Source: Phialocephala subalpina (taxonomy: Eukaryota; Ascomycota; Leotiomycetes; Helotiales; Mollisiaceae). From it: DNA of 64,000 nt. A model generated the notes under the pieces. That model saw only the letters and a list, made by a program, of their open reading frames with translations. It did not search any database and was not told where the DNA came from. Both the position numbers and the translations under genes were made by a program. This document shows positions 1 through 12,200 of this stretch, piece after piece; the first letter of the stretch is position 1, and every line of letters starts with the position of its first letter. Location of the stretch: NCBI GenBank assembly GCA_900073065.1, contig FJOG01000004.1, positions 858,985-922,984 on the forward strand, in the 5' to 3' direction.

Positions 1-2
1 GG

Positions 3-753
3 ACACCTGCACAAAAGAAGGACATGCTCGACGCCCTTGAGAACTCGCAAACGATCTGGAAAGGATCGTCAGACACCTCGATGGAAGCTTTCAAGGCATC
101 CGGCATTCTGCAAGTCATTCTTGATAAATTGAAATGCTCACGACAAGCACAGCAACAAGATGGTCCATCGACAGCCGAAGTCTTCGCACAGTTCGACGAT
201 GAGAATCTGAGACCTGAGCACTCAGCTGCTATGACTCTTGGCATGCTGTCTGGTGGTTTGACACCGAATTCTGCGGCGATGTTCAATGCGATGGCGCAAA
301 GTCCTGGTGGAACTAGGTACAATATGGATTTGAATATGGGTGATACTGCAGCTGGCGGAACGGGAATGACTCCAAACTATACGATGGATCAATCGAACCC
401 ATTCGGCAACCTGAACTCAGTCGCGAGCCCGTTCTCAGTGTTTGGAAATGCGGGTAGTGGTCAGGGGATGATGGACGTACCCGCAAATCTGGATTGGGTA
501 TGTGGTTCTGCTATCCTCTCTTCTATTTCTGCTTTCATCGTAGCTTTGAAATGTAAGTGGCAGCAAGCTAACAGTGTAATAGGAGGCTTGGGATTCATAC
601 ATCCAAAATGGCGGCGCAATCGACCCGGCATTTCAGTTTTATCCAACAAATGTCGATCCTCAGATGAGTCCCGAAGGACAGGGACAACAGCAGCAGGGCG
701 ATCAAGCGGGTTTCGGAAATAACATCTTCATGGGCGCGAATACGCCAAGATGA
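3..753 (+). CDS. C-terminal part of a fungal Zn2Cys6-type transcription factor (5' end outside window)
   Basis: The frame is already open at the left edge and runs 3-498, then an intron 499-582 (GTATGT...TAATAG), then 583-753 ending in TGA. The visible 221 or so residues are the tail of a larger protein. A Gln/Asn/Gly/Met-rich, low-complexity stretch is followed by LDWEAWDSYIQ after the splice. Tails with a short Trp-containing acidic helix after a Q/N/G-rich linker are common in fungal C6 regulators, where they act as activation regions. The zinc cluster and the fungal transcription factor middle domain would lie upstream and cannot be seen. The family assignment therefore rests on composition and the tail motif only, and the target genes are unknown. 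The splice is well supported because the unspliced reading frame loses the WDSYIQ motif. Confidence 0.55.
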
Positions 754-1933
754 AAGGATATTTGGTCTGAAATGATGGACGAGACTTGGAGGACGATGGA
801 CGACGAACGACGAATCATGATGTATCTATGATGATATGTGTATGGACTGTAAGGGTAGATATGCGACGGTTATCTGACAGGTGGAGCATTTGCTTGCTAT
901 GATACCAGGAAGTTGCGAAGGAATGAACGGAACTCGTCGGCGCGGAAAAAGGATTACTTGCAATGTTTTGGATGAGATGGGACAAAAGGAGTGCTTAGGG
1001 TGAGCTGAAAGGTAAACAAAATTTCTCCATATACCAAGAACGGGCTTGCTATGCTATGCTACAGCTCCCTATGTAACATTCAAAATCTCTCCTCCATTTC
1101 TGACCTTTCTGATGCTCACACATTTTCCTTCAACGTCTTGACTTCTATCTCCCCGATGCTATCGTGTCTCTGCTATACTATCGCATTATTACTCGCACTC
1201 TACCATTGGAGAGGTGAATCAAAAGAGACTTGAAGAGCGAAGCAAGATTCAGGATAGTCACCAACCATGTCGTCCCCATCCTTCCTCACTTGAGAAGTCC
1301 AAGGAGACAAACTAGCTAGCGTGGCCATCGCAATACCCGTATTGAGCCAGTCCACCTGCCCCTTTAGGAATGGGGGACACGTACATTCAGCAATGTAATC
1401 AGGAACTCACCAATCTGGCGTCGTTCCTTGCTGGCTGTCGCTTACGTCCCGAGTCCTTGGGATTCCCATAGGGGAGGGTAAATACACGTGATACGATCTC
1501 GGTAAAAAGCCATCGGCTATTAAAGCTAGGGTAGCCAGTAAGAGGCAAAGTCCAGGTAAAGGCGAATGAAGTTGTCTATGTTTGAATAAGAAGTTCGTCT
1601 GGCAACCAAGCTTCTGAAGAGCGGTCTTGGCCAATCTCTTGGTTAGGATGTAGATCCTTGCAAAAAGGCCAGGAGATGAAATTACAGTTGTATTTTTGCT
1701 AGTTTTTGTGTGCTCCCAGCCTTTCTTTTTACTTGTCTGTCTCCTCATCCACCTGGTCGGCATCCTCGTCATCTTCGGGTATCTTTTCCAACAATTTCCT
1801 TTTCCTTTCTCGAAGCGAGACGATTTATTTCACTGGCACACATGCCACCTCCCCGTCAACTCTTCGTCAACATCAACGCAATTCATTCACTCTTTTACTT
1901 CAAATACATATTCACTCTCTCATTGTCCCACCC
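754..1933. other. Intergenic stretch, 3' flanks of two convergent genes
   Basis: No open frame here resembles a protein. The short frames on both strands (for example 1407-1772 minus and 1051-1233 plus) have random composition. This is probably the 3' UTR of the plus-strand regulator and of the minus-strand membrane protein, with pyrimidine-rich DNA at 1690-1980. Confidence 0.5.
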
Positions 1934-2725
1934 CTACCAAATCACCCTCCCCTCCCCCTTTTCCCACCCCTTCCCCTTCAGCCCCAACACAACCCTCAAA
2001 TTCCTGACCGCAATCCCCGTAAACACAACCCCACTCCCATAAAACCAAACACCACCAAACGTCTCCGGCATAGCCAACACCCACATACTCCACGGCGCAA
2101 ATGTATTTATGGTAGCAACCACAATCACCAATGCCAATTCTACGGAGCAGCCGCGACGATCTTCTCGAGTGCGCCAGAGTGTACCAGGTCCCCAGGCGAT
2201 GAGAATGTTGGTGAACAGGAACCATTCGAAGAGACCGTCGGGTCCGAGGAAGGAAATTAGGAAGTTCACTATACAATAGAAACCGAGGATTTGCTGGTGA
2301 TGTCAAGGAGGGGTTCTCTGAGTCCAACCTTCCCCTCAGACTGCCCCTTCCCTTTTTCTTTGCTGGACCCCTTCTTGCCCCAGATGCCCTGACGTTCGAC
2401 AGTAACAGCCATATACAAATTAAACCCTTCAAAGCCATTCCACACCAGGAGTGCAGCGCTCGTACCGGTCAGAAACCAGTTCCAGTCATGTTCCGAAGCA
2501 GCAAGGAACAGACGAATGCACCATGTTGAGTCGTGGGCGAAGTAGAAAGTGTGCATCCATAACTGGTAAGGAGCTTTGTGCTCGTGGATGACGAGGAGGA
2601 AGAAGCAGATGTATTCGATTGCAGCCGAATGTGAAGGTTGAGGGAGGACAGGAGGAGGAGATAGTTTGGGGGCGAGAGAGAATAGGTTGCGATGAGAGTT
2701 TCGAAGGCCATGTTTGAGAAACGGC
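1934..2725 (-). CDS. Multi-pass integral membrane protein of unknown function (exon boundaries uncertain)
   Basis: Two hydrophobic reading frames on the minus strand fit one protein. The first (about 2725-2330) includes IEYICFFLLVIHEHKAP, a FAHDSTW motif and WNGFEGFNLYMAVTVERQ. The second (about 2293-1934) contains QQILGFYCIVNFLISFLGP, LFTNILIAWGPGTLW and two further hydrophobic helices. I count about five or six membrane segments and a Lys/Gly-rich tail. The size and helix density recall small fungal multi-helix proteins such as the Pyr4/PaxB terpene cyclases, but I cannot see their key acidic residues and do not claim that family. The two frames join only through an unusually short gap: GTTGGA to CACCAG is about 35 nt. 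No good start codon is visible in the first frame, so either a 5' exon is missed or the gene carries frameshifts. Confidence 0.4.
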
Positions 2726-3646
2726 TGGGAATGTGAGAGAAGGACAAAGGAGAGTGGTGAAGATGGACGAGTGTAACTGTGAGAAAATTAAGAACGTGAA
2801 TCATACGCTGTACCAGGTGGTACCGTGCGACCTTTCCATGTGTCCGGAATCGTACAGTGAGAGATTCCGTATCAAGCTCTCGGGATACACTTAGTACCAC
2901 TTATCTGAGCTCGATGCGAGCGATGCGAAACGTGGAAACTATAATTTATGATTCCATTGGACTAACAGCCTGGAATGTCGATTATCCTTCACGGCTTGTT
3001 CGCGTGTTCGCGTATTCGCTTATAATTGAGGGGAAACATTGTCACACTTCTTAAAGACCCGTCCAACGCAGCTGGATTATACATACAACCCTGATATACC
3101 CAAATCGCAGGCATCTCTAGATTGGTAGTTGCAGGAGTATAAATCACCACAACTCAATATTTCTCCGGCGACCCCGCTATATCACATCAGGATGACCAAC
3201 CCAACCCCTCATCCACCCACGGATACATCACCTAACAGAAACAGATGATATGGGAATTGGGCTACTCACTCGTATACACAGGATCCATCAAAGGAAAGGA
3301 CATCAACTGTTTGTCAGTGCTGAAGAGAGGCGACGGTGTTTCGTCTCGCATTGTTGTTATTATTTTCTGGTTATTTCCCCCCTGTCCCTGTATCCTGGCC
3401 CTCAATCAATGTGTATGACACTCAAATCCTTCATTCCTCCATTTTCCCCTGAAATGTATCGCACCAATTCAACCCTCTGTGTACCCAAACGTTGAGTTCT
3501 AGAAGGGGAGCACAAGGATTGAACGTGGGGTGAGAGATATGCAGGTAAATGAGTTGCGTGCATTTGATGAATTCCCTGCTGCGAACTTTGTGACTCAGGA
3601 CTAGCTACTGCAGAGCAGCACCAGAACAACAGGGATATTAGACAAC
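2726..3646. other. Intergenic stretch without recognisable genes
   Basis: Only short frames with no family character occur (for example 3250-3495 plus and 3402-3713 minus). It contains the presumed promoter of the membrane protein gene and the 3' flank of the caspase-DUF6594 gene. I see no repeat or RNA gene. Confidence 0.4.
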
Positions 3647-6600
3647 CTATGCCGCGACCTTCCCTTGCATATGTACTTCCATATTTCCTAGGAGGGTTAC
3701 AAGTACAGCACAATACCTGACTATGTTAGCTAGGGAGTGGTCAAGTGCATCAGGACCTACGTAGCAGTTCCAATGAGCACTTCCTCAACTTTGACTCCAG
3801 TGAAAAGGGACATGAATGTGCAAAAGGCGAGAATAGCACTGAAGATTACGAAAAGTGAGACATCCCTCCCTGGAGCCCAAAAGAAGAGCATAATGACAGG
3901 GGCAATCAAGACGCCGGTAGCGAGTAGAACCACGATCAGTCTTGCAGCTCGTGTCAACAAGTAAATCCCCACCACTCTATTAGAGTGGGGGCTGACGGCT
4001 TGATATAACCTCTATAGATCATTCAGTGTGTGGAATGAGGAAAAATTAGTGGAGAAGAGTATACCTGAAGGAGTTGCCTACAACGATACTCAAGTGAAAA
4101 GGCACTAGAAAGAGAGAAGAAGTCTTCGGGGTGAGAGATCAATTGGTATCCATTCTCATCGAGAGCTTTCTGGTCCAAGATCCAGTTGAAGAGGCTTTGA
4201 TGCTCCCTTTCTGGCGTGCATTCTAAATCCCGCATCTTTTGGTATTGAAGCAGTAAGGTGTCTAAATGCATGAATATTGATTTGGTCAGAAACGGGAGTA
4301 TTCGGTGCTACTTACCGTATGCAATCAATTTTTTCTCAAGTTCCTCCAGCAGGTGGCGTTTTTGAACATTATTAGAACCATCCTTCTTCGTTGTCCGATG
4401 TCGCAACTTCGATGATTCAGTTGCGACCACAGTATCGGAACGGTCTAAATCGTGCAATTTACTTTCAAGTAGTGTGATACTGCTCATATGTTGCACGAGG
4501 AGCCGGTTGTGTACTTGCTCGAAGCGCCTGTATACGCCAGAACTGTCGGCGCTATTCATAGAAGCTGCTAACCGAGGCCAGCTTTGTGGATGTTCCTCAA
4601 CTACAATTTCAAGTTAGGAGGAGTCAACTACGACACAATGGTTGATGCTTGCCCACCCAATTCGTTCTTGAAATCAGCATACGGTCTCCTCCGTGCAACG
4701 ACTTTCTGACACCGTGCCTGGATGATTCTGAACCAATTTGTGAATGAAACTAAGAAGGAGTTAGTATTTTATGAGAGGACAGCCAATGGAAGCATAAACT
4801 ACTGAACATAGGTATGACAGATGTCCTCGGATCTTCGGAAGAGTTGTTGAAGCGGGTCGTTGTCTGTCGGGAACGGCGAAATCCAGGCAATGAAAACGAC
4901 GAAGGAGGAGGATGAGTCTCATATCTTGAACCTTCTGCAAGTCCTTCTTCCATCAAGTTTTCAGTTGAAACTTTGGCTGCGCTGCTGCCGGCGGAGGGCT
5001 TCGCAGGTAATGTTTCAAAGTGTTGCGATGGCAAAATAGCTTCATTTATGGGAGTATGGGAAATTCTCCCATGTTCCCAAGAATATAGAGAATCCTCGCT
5101 GGGTGATTGACGCGAGATCCCAGCAGAAAGCATGGTGCTTGAAGTAGCATTAGAGGAGGTATCCACGCAGAATGAGCTAGCATTTTCTGTACCGCGAAGA
5201 CCATCGAGCACATCGAGTTTCGAATCCCACCTTTGATGCCGTTCGGGGGACGGAAACTCTGCCGAGTGTCCCAAGGTATGTGTAGTTGATGACGTAGTTG
5301 GAGATGTCGAAAGCTGGATCTTGAAATCAGAATTCTGCTCCGATGGCTCTCGGGCAAGATTTCTTGAAGTAACATATGTTATCGGTTGGCATGCTGGATT
5401 TTCGGGCAATATGTTCCAGATAGCTACCGGGATGGACAAAATGAGGACCGTAGAATAACTAGAAAAAATGCCTTCGACCTTGACATACTTTGCTAAGCCA
5501 GGAAAAGCGCAAATCCAGCGCCGACATGCCTCAGCGTTTGGGAGTGATTGGTCCTCATCCAGCGCAATGGAAACGAGCATGTGTGGAAGCTTCAAGTTTG
5601 GGGTGACTTCGGTTGAAACATTCTCTTTTGAAGTCGAGCTGGAAGAAAACAGCAGGCCCGGTTCCCCTGCTTCGTCGCTGGCTCGCAAACTTTCGTCTAA
5701 AGAATCACAACTCAGACTCATCAAGTCGAGATAGGTGGCAGACATTCCATGTGTAGACGTCCCTAGCAGGTCGGCGATTGGGTGAAGTGATCGATTTGGA
5801 TGAAGCTTCTCTGTATCAATGAGGGATCGTTTGCTGAGCTCAATTCCAATGGCCCTAGGATGCGTATAATTATTAATGTGAACTGGAGTGCTCCGCCATT
5901 CCAGTTTCTGGCCATTCCTACATTTCTCTTTTCGTCTTCGCATCAAGACCCTCAAGACCTCACTATGAAGCATAGTGACGGAGAAAGAAGGAGCATTTAT
6001 CCAGTCCTCCAGAACTTCAATCAGCGAGGTGGTGAAAGAATGTTCTCCGGGTGGCGGAGCCCTCCCCTCGAACCCGCAGGCGGCAATAGTTTCCATGAGA
6101 GAATTTGTACGTCTGGGTGCAGAACTTGCGGCAGCACAGCAATCCAGAAGAACCAGGACATCGGACTTTGCTCTTTCGAATAATCCTTGGATGTGAGACC
6201 AATCGACAGTGGGACTATTCGCATCCGTCGAGCTAAATTATTAGCTCAGCAACACTGTATCGACATAGAGAAGAGATCCCCATGCACTTACCATGCCCAT
6301 GTGGATTGTCGGTCTTGATTGATATATCCATGACCAGCATAATATACGATGAAAAGATTCTCCTTGGAGTCGTAATCATCGAGAAAATCTAAGGCTTTTT
6401 TCATCAGATTGTTATGCGAATTTTCGCTCGCTGGGATCTGCCAAGTCTCTACATTGAATCCGTATTGATCTTCGAATACGCTTGCGAGCGTATTGAGTTC
6501 TCGGGCGACACCCAAATCGTCTTGTCCCCAACGAATCATACTCACGTTCACGGAACGGTATCGAGAGCCGCCATGGTTGGGAAAGGATGAGCTGGCGGCC

Positions 6601-6856
6601 TAGCATTCGTTAGTGCGATTCTATACAGACAAGATGACTCATATTCTCAATGTTCTTCGCTAGGCATTGAAGATCCTTCATATGCCATCCGATTCTGGAG
6701 GTGTCGTGAGTCTTCGGAGGGGATAACAAAAGGCCCTGAAAGAGCGTTGAGTAAGCAGAGCTGATACATTTCATGTGCTAACTTTCTTACATGATTATAT
6801 GCTTCTGGTTCTCCAACTCCCTTCTCTGATAATGTGTAGAATGCCGGAGATGCCAT
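3647..6856 (-). CDS. Caspase-like (peptidase C14) protein fused to a DUF6594 membrane domain
   Basis: Nine exons give about 934 residues: 6856-6791, 6735-6631, 6599-6292, 6232-4803, 4749-4657, 4600-4316, 4261-4065, 4011-3761 and 3716-3647. All phases agree and the total length is a multiple of three. The N-terminal half is a caspase-like p20 fold. IVYYAGHG supplies the catalytic His (about residue 147) and VLLDCCAAAS the catalytic Cys (about 192). A conserved fungal region follows (HMLVSIALDEDQ, FPGLAKYVKVEG, STVLILSIPVAIW) and then a Ser/Pro-rich linker. The intron 4802-4750 has a TACTAAC branch and joins this directly to a DUF6594 region: NWFRIIQARCQ, SWPRLAAS, VYRRFEQVHNRLL, then three hydrophobic helices near residues 848-925 (IYLLTRAARLIVVLL, VSLFVIFSAILAFC). 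The inferred role is a membrane-anchored protease, possibly in regulated cell death. Junction 2/3 needs a 31-nt intron and is the weak point. Two separate genes are the alternative, but no start codon precedes the conserved DUF6594 N-terminus. Confidence 0.7.
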
Positions 6857-8220
6857 GGGAAACGAGGCTTAGAACAAACGGTAGGGCATAAATTCCGGCG
6901 ATCTGGGTGTTTGGACAGAATACTGGGATATCTTAGAGCGTCAGCTACGGTACAATTCTTGAAATGAGAATATGCGGAGATATCGAGTCTGGACGATGGT
7001 GAATTAAATCTGTGTTGGGCAGAAAGAAATTGAGCAGCCTCGTAATCTGGACAGTGGTGTGCTCCAAAACTATTCCAAATGCGCTGACCGATTGCTCAGT
7101 GATCGTTGGCTAGCTGAAGCCTCAAACCATTACCGGTAGACAAATCAGGACTGTAACCAGACAAGGCTACAGAAGTCAGGCAGCAATACGGAATAGCTGC
7201 ACTGCGACCCGACGAGGATCTTGGTGCTCGAAGCGTCGTTGTTCCTTTGGGACATCGAATTCTTCTCGAACGGTGGTTGAAGGCCTAAAGAATTGGGGCC
7301 GTTTTCGCAGCCAAAAACCGCAAGTGTGACCCGGGATATGGTTGGTTGGAGCTCGGAGATTCTCGTGTAGGAGGTAGAAAGAATTTTAAGTCAAGAAAGT
7401 ACAAGAAGTGTGAAAGGTGTGATGGTCCGAGGTGAGTATAATTCTCGGGAGTCACGTCGGAAACGAGCCCGATCTCGATTACCTAAGTCTTCCTCATCCA
7501 AATCACCAAAAGTCAAGAACATATATCCGTACAACAACACAGGCTTTCACATACGACAATAGACTGAGGAAAATGGGGCCATCACAACCATCTATGCCAG
7601 CATAATCCTTGGTCTAGACCCATTCCTGGATTAATGTACACCGGAATCGGAACTGGCAATTAGGAATACTTTGGATCACTTCAACAATCCTTTCACGTGC
7701 TTTTCTTGCTGTGGCGAAGTCGTTTACCCTTGCCCCTGTTAGGCGCCACACTGCCCTTCCAACTTGACAAGTTGGACAGGCTAATACCCCATACTCCACT
7801 TTCCTGCGCCACAAACACCAAAACCCTACAAATGTAAACCTTCTGATACGCTGCAATGCACGGCATACGATATTAGACGGTGCAAGTGACAGTTCTCTCT
7901 GCTGATCACTCGACGGAAATTAGGCTTTGGGGATTACCTCATGGAGTTAATCGTCAGTTCCTTCTAGCCCTCACTGGCACTGGCGTTGTGCCAACTTTCT
8001 CCCCCTTCAAGTAGGCCTAGTCCATTCGTGACGCAATGAGACCTAGGAAGTATCTTAATACTAATGCATATCTGAATGGACGTGCCGTTATTACGTCGTT
8101 GGTATTGATCGTCCATAAGATGTTTAAACCACATCCTGATTTTCATTAATCAAATACTCCAAAGAATATCCGTACTAGCCACAGATTCGACAACACCTAT
8201 CAATCACACAAATCAACAAA
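6857..8220. other. Divergent intergenic region between the caspase-like gene and the small hydrophilic-protein gene
   Basis: About 1.36 kb without a convincing coding frame. The frames at 7614-7856 and 7964-8146 (minus) have no family character. It must contain the promoters of both flanking genes, which point outward. I recognise no defined binding site or repeat here. Confidence 0.4.
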
Positions 8221-8919
8221 ATGGAAAACGCCGCGAATGCTGTCAACAAACTCTTCGCCAAAGACCCGGCCCCCGTCCAGGCAGAGAGCGAGGAGTTCAC
8301 CAACAGCCCATCCAACGCCTCCGCACCCACCTCTACCGGCAGCAATGTAGACCAAACTGTCGACTCTGAAGTCGCGCCCGCCGTCGAGCACACACACGTT
8401 AAAAAGCAACACGAAACCCGCGAACAAACCTTCGTTGAGAAAGAAAAACATCAAGACCACTACCACACTACAATCCAGCCTCTCAAAGACTCCGAGGTCT
8501 TGCCCGAGAAGCATGATCACATCCAAGAGACTGAGCACCGCAGCATCAACAACGATGATGGCGCCGCAAAAGCCAAGGCGGAGGCTGATCGAGCTAGGTT
8601 CGAGAGCACGAGTGAGCAGGAGCAGTTTGAATCTAAGACGCAGGAGCCAACGCAAGAGGAGGAGCATGTGCATCATCATTTGCACGAGACTGTGCAGCCG
8701 GTCATTGAGAAGGGTAAGTCAATTGCAGATAAAAACGAAGATTAGGTGCCTTTACTAATGGCTCTTTGATAAATAGAGGTCATCGACCCATCGGTCACCC
8801 ACAAGAGAATTGACGTGAAGGAGAAGATCCAGGAACCCGCCAAGCACGAAGGTGTGACGACCAATTCCGCCGTTTCCGTTGACGAGTTTAAGAAGAAGCT
8901 TAATGGAGAGAAGAAATAG
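8221..8919 (+). CDS. Small hydrophilic His/Glu-rich fungal protein of the 'allergen' type
   Basis: Two exons, 8221-8713 and 8777-8919 (intron GTAAGT...AATAG, phase 1), give 211 residues. The protein has no signal peptide or membrane segment and is rich in His, Glu, Gln and Lys. Repeated HxHxx(V/T)QP-like phrases occur: DHYHTTIQPLKD, EEHVHHHLHETVQPVI and VTHKRIDVKEKIQEP. This pattern defines a family often annotated in ascomycetes simply as 'allergen'. Its biochemical role is not established; it resembles stress-related, intrinsically disordered hydrophilic proteins. The protein starts MENAANAVNKLFAK and ends FKKKLNGEKK. It sits between the caspase-like gene and the NLR gene but on the opposite strand, so I infer no functional link. 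The exon 2 frame is confirmed because the duplicated VIEK/VIDP phrase continues in register. Confidence 0.7.
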
Positions 8920-9210
8920 TCGACCTTTGTTGGTGATAAAGCTTGAAATTGAGCAAACTTGCTTCTGTATTGATGAACTCGAAATCTCATTTGAGAGCTT
9001 GATCATAAATGGGCTTGGACTGTAGCATAGGCCACGGAAGATGAAGCGGGGTAGATGGAATGCAGGACATGTATAGTATCTGAACTTAAAACCCAAAAGG
9101 AGTCACAATGATCGCATAAAATGCCTGAAAAACGCCATATCTGAATCGAAATATTTCAAAATCCAACCTCATCACCAAATCCACCAAGTTTCCAACACAA
9201 AATGCAACAT

Positions 9211-12200
9211 TCAAACATTCTTGATCCGCTTGGGCAACCACCAACATACCGCCTTCCTCAACCTGATGCCAAATCTGGCTCTTTGAACATGTGCCCTCGT
9301 ATTTGTGGAATATTCGTGATCCTCTCCCCAGATCTTAATCGTCCACTTGAGCGCCTCTTCGAATAGTTGCCGCGATTTAACAAATTCGGCACAGACAAAA
9401 TAATCATCTGCGAGAAAACCCATAAGATCAATCACGTTTTCATCTGGGTCCTTGGAGGGTTTGCGTAGGAGGTCAAGATATTCCTCCGAGTACGGGATAG
9501 TCTTCTTTCTCCAAGCTCTGCTGTAATTGCATCGTCTCGCAAAACTAGACATTGCCCAGAGTACCGAGCACACTGAAAGGTGATTTTGCCCATATATTTC
9601 TCTCGTTAGAGCCAGAGTTTGTTTGTGAAGCGCCCACGCCTTGCCAAATTGTTTAGAACATTCGTAGGTAGTAGCCAATGCCGCCGCCATGTAGGCTGTG
9701 AAGCTATATAACTCCCCATAAATTTCACGACTTGTTTCGAAGACCGATTTCGCGAGTCTCAGACCTTCTTCGAAGTTTCCCAGGCAGGTGTGGGCTTTTG
9801 CCATGACTGCGCGCACAATCAACATATTTTCCTCATTCCCGATAGGGAGGTTTTGGAATTCGACAACAATCTTGTCACAGGCATCGAGAGCCTTTTGATA
9901 CTCTCCAAGGCCAAGATGGCAGCGGCAAATTCTAGTCTTCGTGAAGAGTATGCGTTCATGAGCACCACTCCCTGCCAGGTCTTCTAATATGGCTTGACTG
10001 AGTTCCATGCATTCTTTAAACTGGTCGGACGACACCATATTGTCGGCGATTGCCAATTTGAGGTCTAAACAGTAAAGATCTTGTGGATGGAGAATCGATT
10101 CTTTTGACTTCAGATCAGCTTTTCTGAAGTTAAGAACCTGTCTCACAGTCAGTCGAATGCAGCAGTAATGGATATAGGCCGGAAGTTGACAGCGCTGCGT
10201 ACCTTGTCATACTGCCAGTCCTCGTTATATATCGCCATAAATGTGACCCCGGCAAATGAGAGCTCTTTCAGATCAGGACCGGATTGATGGAACCTGTTAA
10301 TCCCATAGGCCATAATAGCATCAACGTGTGGAATCAAGGCCCTCCGCTGCTTCTGAGTTGTAGCTGTCAGTCCAATGGGGGCTGACATTGCCAATATCAC
10401 TGTAGCTGTCTTCCACGCCTGAACCTGTTCGTCTGGTGTCATACGAACCCTAGACCACTCATGTACAAGCGGGTGCATTGAAAGTCGGTTCGAGGGTTCC
10501 ACAGTGATAAGAGAGAACGCGAAAAGCACTGCGAGTGCCTTTCGCCATATGATCGGGTCCCATCCTGATGGCATAACTTGGACAAGAATGCTGCCTCGAA
10601 GTATCCCCGTATCAAAGGGGTAGTCATCTAGTTGTCGAGCGCGCTCAAACATACTCTCTTGTATATCGCTAAAATTCATGAATGAAAAGGTTCGGAGAAG
10701 GTCCAACGCGAGCTTAGGGTGGTCGCCTGGCATGAGCTCTATCTGTCGAACCGAGATGTCCCATGTTGTAAAGACAGAATAATGGTAATCCTTGTCTGAG
10801 TTCGGTCTCCCAGATTCTAGCAGCTCTCTCTTGTGTTTCGTGTACAACTCGCAGAAGCTGTCAAGGGTGCAGATACCTTGCCGTATTACGGCGCCCGCTT
10901 GAATAATTGCCAATGCGAGATACTCTAGAGCTTCGACAACCCCTAGCGCTGACTTTGATTCGCCTGGGTGGGCTGTGTTGTCTATTGCAGCAACCTTCCG
11001 CAACAGCAATATGGCATCTTCTGGAGTCATTTCGCCAACTTTAGATGACCCAACTGTAGCGTATTTTTGGAGATCGGGATTCCGCGTCGTAATGATTATT
11101 GAGCCAGTTGTTCCGTGTGGAAAGAAGTTTGAGACATCTATGGCAGGATCATCGACATTGTCGATGAGTAGTAGCCAGTGGCTTTTAGTCGAGAGCCATT
11201 TCTTGACGTCTTCGACCGTCTCTTTCACGTTACAGGCACGTGCGATGTCCAAAAAGCTTTGATTCGCTCGCTCCTTGCTGCTAGCATCGATGAAGAAGAC
11301 ACCCCAATACCTATAGGGCGGTTAGTATGACCTTGTTGGATGAGCGGATGATCCGAGTCTGTGTGTCAAGGGTAACGTTGAAGCACACCGAAGGTCGATA
11401 ATACGGTGTGCTGAATTTAAACCGACGAAACAGAACAAGACAGGCCAAAGGGAGAATAGTGTGGCATAGACTTACTTCTGCCGATGAACATTGGCGAATT
11501 TCAAGAGCATCTGAGTTTTCCCCGATCCACCAAGTCCATAGAGTATAAAACGCTGTTGAAATCTCGCAAGAAAGGATGGAAGGAGGCACACCTCTAGACG
11601 TCCACATAATTCCAGCCGCCCTGTAAAGTGCGGATTCACGGTGTCCGGAACGAGGAAGTACTCGCTTCTAGGCCTGGTGAGGACTTCTCCGCGATGGAGT
11701 CTCTTGATACTCCTCAGTGTTGTCTTGTAGATCGCGTTTTCCCTTGAGGAAAATCTGCACATGTCTCGATGAGTCGCATCTGCAGGAATCTGCTCTTCGA
11801 AAGTGGGAACCTCATTTGGTGGGGTCAACAGCGCTGAAGATCTTTCGACTATCTGATCAAGTCAGTCTTAGTAGCTTGATGGCCCAGATCGCGGACGAGC
11901 CTTACAAGATTCTTCATGCCTTTCATAGTTCGTGTCTCATAGAAAGTCACAATATTATATGGCTTCCCTCCATGGTGCTTTCTGAAAGCATCAGTGAGCT
12001 TCTTGAGCGCGTCACTGTCCCGTCTGAGTGCCTCGAGAAGTTTAGGGCTTGGCTTGTTGGCTAATATTAGTGGTATGCGTGTGAGTACAGTAGCATACGC
12101 TGCCAAGCCTGACCCTTGATGCGGGGTACCAAAGAAGATTACCCCTTGGAGGTTGTTGTAAATTGACATGTAGAATGTCTCATCTTGAGCGAGGATGAGG

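Noticed and set aside
1920..2438. 172-codon minus-strand frame over the membrane protein
   Set aside because: Alternative frame of the same exons; the hydrophobic frame ending at 1934 is the one with membrane helices.
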